From Candidatus Flavonifractor merdavium (GTDB lineage Bacteria; Bacillota; Clostridia; Oscillospirales; Oscillospiraceae), in contig DWXF01000055.1 in NCBI GenBank assembly GCA_019119335.1, forward strand, positions 1-56,113: a stretch of DNA of 56,113 nt, given 5' to 3'. The position numbers and the translations under genes are program-made. A model generated the notes under the pieces. That model was given only the letters and a program-made list of their open reading frames with translations. It was not told the origin of the DNA and did no database searches. Each line of letters opens with the position of its first letter. Position 1 is the first letter of the stretch. This document shows positions 50,997 through 56,113 of the stretch, piece by piece.

Positions 50997-52427
50997 CTAA
51001 TGTTCTATTTGCGTTTGGGGATGGATAGGCAGCCGGATGGTGACAATACAGCCGCCTCCCTCCGCATTGCCGATCTCCAGCGTTCCCCCATGGAGGGTGA
51101 CGATCTCATCGCACACCGCCAGACCGATACCAGAGCCTCTGGCTTTGGAGGAGCCTTTATAGAATTTGTACTTCACATGGGGCAGCTCCTCCTCCGGGAT
51201 GCCGGGGCCATAGTCCCGGATGGTGATCACCGCCTGGTCCCCCTCCGGGCGAATGGCGGTATCAATACGCTTGCCGGAGCCGCCGTGCTTGGCGGCGTTG
51301 TCCAGCACGTTGCAGAACACCTGCCGCAGCCGCTCCGGGTCGCCGGAGATCAGCGGGAACTCCTCCTCGCAGTCAAAGTGGTTGAGCTCAATGCCCTCCC
51401 GCCGAAAGAACTCCCGGTAGGTGTACACCGCGTCCTCCAGCTCAGCCTTGATGTCCATGGGCTCCACCGACAGGGTGAAGCGGCCGTCCTGGATGCGGGA
51501 GAACTCCAGCAGCTCCTCCACCATGTTGGTCAGCCGCCGGGCCTCGGACACGATGATGCCCATGCCCTTTTTCACGTCCGCCGCGTCCCGCACCTCTCCG
51601 TTCATGATGGTCTCCGCCCAGCCGTTGATGGCGGTCAGGGGGGTACGCAGCTCATGGGACACCGAGGAGATAAACTCATTTTTCATCTTCTCGCTCTGGC
51701 TGATTTTCAGGGACATGTCGTTGATGGCGTCGGTGAGGTCGCCGATCTCGTCATCAAACTGCTTTTCAATCTGCACCCCGTAGGAGCCGCCGGCAATCCG
51801 CTTGGCGGTATCGGTAATCCCCGCCACCGGCTCCACGATGGAGCGGACAAAATACAGGTTGGAAAAATACACCATAGCCAGAATGGCCAGGCCGATGCCC
51901 AGAGAGATGCCCACAATGAGAATGATCTGCCGGTCCACAATGCGCAGGGAGGTGACGTACCGCATGACCCCCACCACCTTGCCGTTGATGATCAGCGGGC
52001 TGGAGGCCGCCATGATGTGCTCACCGGTGCTGGGGTCGGAGCCGGACCATTCCTTGGTCTTACCCTGGCTCAGCGCCTCGGCGATATCCGGCGTGCCGGG
52101 GGAGCGGAAGGCGGTCAGGTCGGAGCTGGAGAAGCGGATCTGGCCGCTGGCGTCCAGGAATTCCACCTCCAGCTTGTCCCCGGAGGGATCCCCCGCCACC
52201 AGGGACTGGGCGTAGTCGTAATAGTTATCCTCCGAGAGGAAGTAGCTGAAGCTCTGCACCGCGTTTTCCGCCTTCTGGGACAGCGATTCACTGAGGGTGG
52301 AATAGTAATAGCTCCCCATGGCGGCGGAGAAGGCCGACACCGCCAGCAGGACGATGAACAGCACCACGCTGATGGAGTTCACCATCCAGCGCTTTCGGAT
52401 TCCGCGGATGCCCTTGATTTTTTTCAT
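50997..52427 (-). CDS. Sensor histidine kinase (OmpR-partner class)
   Basis: A 476-residue kinase. Membrane segments lie at about 17-38 and 168-190 around an extracytoplasmic domain of about 130 residues. A HAMP domain follows, then HisKA with H258 in SVSHELRTPLTAINGWAE, and an HATPase with FCNVLDNAAKHGGSGKR, DYGPGIPEEELPHVKYKFYKGS and GSGIGLAVCDEIVTLHGG. Its partner regulator gene lies 54 bases upstream. The general form is that of WalK/PhoR-type kinases. The signal is unknown, but a lipoprotein gene heads the unit. Confidence 0.93.
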   Translation of the reverse strand: MKKIKGIRGIRKRWMVNSISVVLFIVLLAVSAFSAAMGSYYYSTLSESLSQKAENAVQSFSYFLSEDNYYDYAQSLVAGDPSGDKLEVEFLDASGQIRFSSSDLTAFRSPGTPDIAEALSQGKTKEWSGSDPSTGEHIMAASSPLIINGKVVGVMRYVTSLRIVDRQIILIVGISLGIGLAILAMVYFSNLYFVRSIVEPVAGITDTAKRIAGGSYGVQIEKQFDDEIGDLTDAINDMSLKISQSEKMKNEFISSVSHELRTPLTAINGWAETIMNGEVRDAADVKKGMGIIVSEARRLTNMVEELLEFSRIQDGRFTLSVEPMDIKAELEDAVYTYREFFRREGIELNHFDCEEEFPLISGDPERLRQVFCNVLDNAAKHGGSGKRIDTAIRPEGDQAVITIRDYGPGIPEEELPHVKYKFYKGSSKARGSGIGLAVCDEIVTLHGGTLEIGNAEGGGCIVTIRLPIHPQTQIEH

Positions 52428-52481
52428 AAATCCTTATCTCACCACCTGGGTTTATTAAAAGATGCGCGTGGAGGCTGCCCC

Positions 52482-53168
52482 TCAGAAGCCCCACTTATAG
52501 CCGTAGCCCCACACCGTTGTAATAAAGGTGGGATTGGTGGGGTCGTCCTCAATTTTGATACGCAGACGCCGGATATTCACGTCCACGATCTTCAGTTCGC
52601 CAAAGTAGTCCCGGCCCCACACGGAATCCAGGATCTCCTCCCGGGAGAGAGCCTTTCCCGGGTTGTCCATAAACAGCTTGATAATGGAGTACTCCACCTG
52701 AGTGAGCTTGATGCGCTGCCCATTCTTCTCCAGCGTGCGGTTGCGGACGTTGAGCAGGAAGGGCGGCTGGCTGATCTCCCCGGAGTCCACCGGGTCTCCC
52801 CCGCCGGTGCGGCGGTACAGCGCGTCGATCCGGGCGGTGAGCTCCGCCGGGGAAAAGGGCTTGGTTACATAGTCGTCCGCGCCGGTCATCAGGCCGGTCA
52901 CCTTGTCCATCTCCTGGGTGCGGGCGGTAAGCATGATAATTCCAATCTTGTTGTCCCCCGCCCGGATCCGGCGGCACACCTCAAACCCATCCATATCGGG
53001 CAGCATGATATCCAGCAGCGCCACCTTGATGTCCGGGTTGCGCTTGAGCTGGGCCAGGGCCTCTTCCCCGGTTTCAGCCTCGATAGCCTCATAGCCGGCC
53101 CGCTTCAAATTGATCACCACAAAGCTGCGGATGTTGGCCTCGTCCTCCAGCACGAGCACCTTTTTCAT
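52482..53168 (-). CDS. OmpR-family response regulator
   Basis: A 228-residue regulator. The receiver domain shows VLVLEDEANIR (acidic residues), D53 in VALLDIMLPDMDGFEV and Lys in VTKPFSPAEL. The winged-helix DNA-binding domain follows (RIKLTQVEYSIIKLFMDNPGKALSREEILDSVWGRDYFGELKIVDVNIRRLRIKIEDDPTNPTFITTVWGYGYKW, read in parts). It is the middle gene of a lipoprotein-regulator-kinase unit, 16 bases after the lipoprotein. Its targets are not evident from this window. Confidence 0.94.
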   Translation of the reverse strand: MKKVLVLEDEANIRSFVVINLKRAGYEAIEAETGEEALAQLKRNPDIKVALLDIMLPDMDGFEVCRRIRAGDNKIGIIMLTARTQEMDKVTGLMTGADDYVTKPFSPAELTARIDALYRRTGGGDPVDSGEISQPPFLLNVRNRTLEKNGQRIKLTQVEYSIIKLFMDNPGKALSREEILDSVWGRDYFGELKIVDVNIRRLRIKIEDDPTNPTFITTVWGYGYKWGF

Positions 53169-53184
53169 CTCCGCTCCCTCCTTC

Positions 53185-54597
53185 TCATGATTTCTCGTAG
53201 GACCATTCGCTGGTAATCAGCGCAAAATTCGCTTTGACGCCCTCCTCGTCCAGGCCGCAGTCCCAGTCGCTCTGGAGCAGGCGGGCGGCATAAATCGTGT
53301 CGCCGTCGGTATCGTCCGGCAGCAGACGGAACCGGCCGGCCATATTGGCCCGCATATAGCGGTTGTCGCCGCTGAGGGCATAGATAACCAGAAACGGCAC
53401 CGGCTCCGCCGTACCCCGTCCCTCCCAGTAGGAGAAGATCACCGCCCGCTCGCCGCCGGCCACGTCGTTCCGGGAGACCGTGATCTTGCCCTCCCAGCTC
53501 TCCGGCAGGATGAAGTACCAGCCGTCCCGATCGTTATAATAGGTCGTGAACACCAGGCTGGATTTTCCGTTGATGTCATACTGCAGCCAGCGGATGGCCC
53601 AGAAATTCACCGCGATGCTGGAACTGGTGGGATCGGTAAGGGCATAGGGGTCAGGCAGTTCCAGAATCCCATCGCCGTTGATGTCTTTGGCGGACACTGC
53701 TGTGTACCAGCGGATGGTTCCGTCACTCTCCCCCGTGGTGGAATTCAGGGTAATATTCCGCAGAGCTCCGTTCTTCCAGGCAAAGACATCTGTAATATGG
53801 CCCTCCCCGCTGTATGTGGCGCTGTTGAAGGCGGAGAGTTCTTCGCCCGGCGCGGCGCTTCCCGAGGAGGCGTAGGCCGCGTCTACAAATACCGCGGGCA
53901 CCCCATCCTTCAGATAGCCTGTCTTGACCCCGTTCTCCACCAGGGAGGTCACGTTACGGGAAAGAGGCGCGGCGGAATCCAGCTCCAGCATCCCGTCCCG
54001 GTAGTCATACAGCTCCGCCCGGTTGCTGTTCTCCCCCATGCCTGTGTGGATGACCACAATCTCGTTGACTCCGTCAGTGTCCAGGTCGCACACCTGAAAA
54101 TCGGTGTACTCTGTCCGCATCAGCTCCAGAACCTGGTCGTTATGAATGGAATAGGCCGCCAGAGAATAGAGCTTGTCGCTCTGCTGCCAGCCTACGATAA
54201 TCTCCTTGCCGGGCACGCCGTCCACATCCTGGTAGCTGACCACGTTGATGGCGGTACCGGCGCTCTCGATCATGGCCGCCAACTCATAGTCCTCGCTGGA
54301 CTCCCGGTAAATGCAGATTTTCAGCTGCCGCTCGTCCGAACTCACCCGGAAAAAAGCGATGGCCTCCTGCACGCCGTCTCCATCCAGATCCTGGAGCTGC
54401 ACCTTCTGGGTCAGCTCGCCCGTCAGCGGCGCGGCGTATTCCCCGCCGGCGTTGAGCACCTCGCTTATCTTGTTGTCCAGCTTCAGATAATCGTCAGGCG
54501 CCTTGGGTTGGGCATACAGCTCATCCACCGATTGGGAAAAGCAGCCGGTCAGCAGCAGGAACAGCCCCGCCGCCAGAAGCACTCGGAATCGTCTCAT
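53185..54597 (-). CDS. Lipoprotein with calcium-binding-like DxDGD repeats
   Basis: A 470-residue lipoprotein. The signal peptide MRRFRVLLAAGLFLLLTGC ends at a lipobox cysteine (C19). The body has at least four EF-hand-like or FG-GAP-like turns: DLDGDGVQEAI, DVDGVPGKEII, DLDTDGVNEIV and DINGDGILEL, as in beta-propeller proteins that bind calcium. No enzyme domain is recognised. ATG 54597 was chosen because GGAGGGG precedes it by nine bases. It is first in a unit with a response regulator and kinase, so it may be a sensor or a target at the cell surface. The function is unknown. Confidence 0.8.
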   Translation of the reverse strand: MRRFRVLLAAGLFLLLTGCFSQSVDELYAQPKAPDDYLKLDNKISEVLNAGGEYAAPLTGELTQKVQLQDLDGDGVQEAIAFFRVSSDERQLKICIYRESSEDYELAAMIESAGTAINVVSYQDVDGVPGKEIIVGWQQSDKLYSLAAYSIHNDQVLELMRTEYTDFQVCDLDTDGVNEIVVIHTGMGENSNRAELYDYRDGMLELDSAAPLSRNVTSLVENGVKTGYLKDGVPAVFVDAAYASSGSAAPGEELSAFNSATYSGEGHITDVFAWKNGALRNITLNSTTGESDGTIRWYTAVSAKDINGDGILELPDPYALTDPTSSSIAVNFWAIRWLQYDINGKSSLVFTTYYNDRDGWYFILPESWEGKITVSRNDVAGGERAVIFSYWEGRGTAEPVPFLVIYALSGDNRYMRANMAGRFRLLPDDTDGDTIYAARLLQSDWDCGLDEEGVKANFALITSEWSYEKS

Positions 54598-54703
54598 ACT
54601 ATCAAACCCCTCCATGGGATCTCATTTCAGGTTACAAGGATATCATAGCATATCTTTCAAATAAATGATATGATATTTTTCTCAATTTCCTTGTCCAGAG
54701 CCC

Positions 54704-54732
54704 TTGCCAATATACCCAAACTCATGTATAAT
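54704..54732 (+). promoter_or_regulatory. Promoter of tRNA-Leu
   Basis: TTGCCA (54704-54709) and TATAAT (54727-54732), 17-base spacer, ending 16 bases before the tRNA. Confidence 0.75.
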
Positions 54733-54748
54733 AGCCTTTGTCCCATGT

Positions 54749-54835
54749 GCCGGTATGATGGAATTGGTAGACGTGACGGACTCAAAATCCGTTGGTGGCG
54801 ACATCGTGTCGGTTCGAGTCCGACTACCGGCACCA
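54749..54835 (+). tRNA. tRNA-Leu (anticodon CAA)
   Basis: A type II tRNA with a seven-base acceptor stem (GCCGGTA at 54749-54755 with TACCGGC at 54825-54831), discriminator A and an encoded CCA (54833-54835). The anticodon loop CTCAAAA gives CAA, which reads UUG. The long variable arm and the GGTTCGAGTCC T-arm are present. Confidence 0.97.
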
Positions 54836-54843
54836 TAATGAAT

Positions 54844-54884
54844 GAGCCCCGCTTTTCGAACTATTTTATCGAAAAGCGGGGCTC
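54844..54884 (+). repeat. Perfect 16-base-pair inverted repeat after the tRNA
   Basis: GAGCCCCGCTTTTCGA (54844-54859) pairs exactly with TCGAAAAGCGGGGCTC (54869-54884). No T run follows. It may be a 3' processing or stabilising hairpin. Confidence 0.7.
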
Positions 54885-54893
54885 GTCGTATGT

Positions 54894-54928
54894 GGAAAGC
54901 CTTGTGACAAGGGGCTTTCCGATTTTTG
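54894..54928 (+). terminator. Terminator after tRNA-Leu
   Basis: GGAAAGCCTTGT and ACAAGGGGCTTTCC pair with a two-base bulge, followed by GATTTTTG. Confidence 0.75.
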
Positions 54929-54994
54929 TAGCTCTTAATTTGTTTTTCAAAATTCCTCAAACGCAAAAACAATATTTTTATATCGGTCAGAGAT

Positions 54995-56113
54995 TTAGAC
55001 ATCACTTTCCGATAAAACTGGCTTGTAAGCATCTTCAAATGCCTGTGGTGTCTTATAATTCAGCGTTTGGTGAGGCCGCACTTCATTGTAGAAGCGAATA
55101 TACTCTTCTGTGCTTCTGCGGAAATGTTGTTCAGAGGTATAGTCCTTCCGGTAGGCTTCCTCTCTCTTGAATGTCGAGAAAAAGGTCTCGGCCACAGCGT
55201 TGTCCAGCGGTCTGGCCGTAGCGGAAAAGGATTGCTTTACTCCATATTTTTGGAACAGACCTGTTAGTGCTTTCGACATGTATTGTTTCCCACGGTCACT
55301 GTGGAAGGTCAGGTTTTGAGGTTGTCCACGCTCCTGAAATGCAGCCTTAAAAGTGGCGGTGACCAGGTTTGTACTCATGTTTCGGGATACCCGCCACCCG
55401 ACGATTTTGCGCGAGTACAAATCCAAGATGATGCAAAAATAGACCCAGTAGCTTTTGACTTTGAAGTATGTAATATCGCTGACCCATATCTGGTTTGGAT
55501 GGCCTGCTGAAAACTCCCGTTTCAGCAGGTTTTGTTTTTCATATTGCTGTTTGCGCTTGAATTGCTTTTTAGCATCTACACGGACACTGCTGAGACCCAT
55601 TTCCTGCATGATGGCTAAAATGCGTTTCTTGCTTACATGGATACCGCCGTCCGCCAAGATAATGCGTATCTTTTCCGCACCGAAACGTTGTCCGCTGTCA
55701 TCAAATACCTGCTTGACCTTCAGCATGAGTTGCGCCTGCTCCTTCTCGTACTTGCTGCGATCTGCTCTGCGAAAGATGTGGTTGTAGAAGGTTCCTCTTG
55801 CAACCCCCAGCGCATCACAAAGCTCATGTACGCTGTATGGATTATCCGGCCGGTTATATAGTTCCTCCAGGGTGGCAAGCTTTTTCTGTAATGGTACACT
55901 GGAGAGATAGCCGGATTGATGGATGATTTCCATATAATGCTCCAACTTTTTCAGCCACCGGGCCATTGCATCAAATTCTTTGGGCGTGTAGGTGCGATTG
56001 GGCATTTCGATGGAGCAGTATTCTTTACGCCATTGATATAGAGTGCTTTGAGAAATATGGAGTTCCTGGCTTAACGCTTTGATAGATTCGCCTTTCTCAT
56101 AACGCCGAATTGT
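54995..56113 (-). CDS. IS3-family transposase (partial at the window edge)
   Basis: The 3' part of a transposase read as a single frame. The visible N-terminus has a helix-turn-helix (RRYEKGESIKALSQELHISQSTLYQWRKEY). The integrase domain then shows the DDE residues as WVSDITYF, HSDRGKQYMS and AVAETFFSTFKREEAYRKDYT, followed by FYNEVRPHQTLNYKTP. This is the IS3/IS150 group. In many IS3 elements the two parts are in separate frames joined by frameshifting; here they are in one frame. The start lies outside the window. The end of the element cannot be set without the other inverted repeat. Confidence 0.92.
   Translation of the reverse strand, partial: TIRRYEKGESIKALSQELHISQSTLYQWRKEYCSIEMPNRTYTPKEFDAMARWLKKLEHYMEIIHQSGYLSSVPLQKKLATLEELYNRPDNPYSVHELCDALGVARGTFYNHIFRRADRSKYEKEQAQLMLKVKQVFDDSGQRFGAEKIRIILADGGIHVSKKRILAIMQEMGLSSVRVDAKKQFKRKQQYEKQNLLKREFSAGHPNQIWVSDITYFKVKSYWVYFCIILDLYSRKIVGWRVSRNMSTNLVTATFKAAFQERGQPQNLTFHSDRGKQYMSKALTGLFQKYGVKQSFSATARPLDNAVAETFFSTFKREEAYRKDYTSEQHFRRSTEEYIRFYNEVRPHQTLNYKTPQAFEDAYKPVLSESDV

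Noticed and set aside
54682-55038. A 118-residue minus-strand reading frame with SRTRTDTMSPPTDFESVTSTNS
   Set aside because: It is the antisense of tRNA-Leu and overlaps the transposase end. This peptide is a well-known false annotation from tRNA-Leu genes.

Overview
The window is GC-rich, densely coded DNA. It most likely comes from a Gram-positive gut anaerobe of the class Clostridia, in or near the Oscillospiraceae (Flavonifractor/Lawsonibacter-like). The evidence is a FabK-type fatty acid synthesis cluster with a MarR regulator, a T-box and a tandem glycine riboswitch, YesM/YesN and LytTR two-component systems, a GalT of the Firmicutes type, strong AGGAGG ribosome sites, and no outer-membrane genes. 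The genus is an inference, because no rRNA is present.

Layout. 1-1630: the end of glycerol kinase, an unknown protein, a cold-shock protein with a long structured leader, and a cysteine-rich miniprotein. 1690-11420: one long plus-strand fatty acid cluster, acpP-accBCDA-fabHKDGFZ, followed by a MarR gene with its own promoter that is probably its FabT-like repressor. 11428-17675 (minus): an SPFH membrane protein with an Arc-like regulator, lgt, a pair of M16 peptidase-like proteins and rodA. 17700-20200 (plus): tsaE, tsaB, upp and a low-molecular-weight tyrosine phosphatase.

20208-34190 (minus) is a galactose block. It holds the Leloir genes galK-galE-galT-galM, the ABC importer mglB-mglA-mglC, and a sugar-binding lipoprotein with a YesM-type kinase and a YesN-type regulator that look like a three-component sugar sensor for the importer. 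The permease carries an unusual coiled-coil N-terminus of about 220 residues. Each of the three promoters here (galK, mglB, yesN) has an inverted repeat in or beside it.

34269-40490 is the most accessory-looking part. Two LytTR/GHKL two-component systems sit beside a 560-residue protein that joins a DUF4157 (eCIS core) domain to a second, lethal-factor-like zinc peptidase domain. No injection-system genes are visible around it. This is the best candidate for something new.

40578-44710 (minus): an alanine/glycine symporter behind a tandem glycine riboswitch, and cysE-cysS behind a cysteine T-box. 44707-50990: housekeeping genes (recA, recX, rimO, pgsA, an acetyltransferase, prmC, DUF1385). 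50997-54597: a lipoprotein, response regulator and histidine kinase operon. The window ends with a tRNA-Leu(CAA) and an IS3-family transposase that runs off the end.
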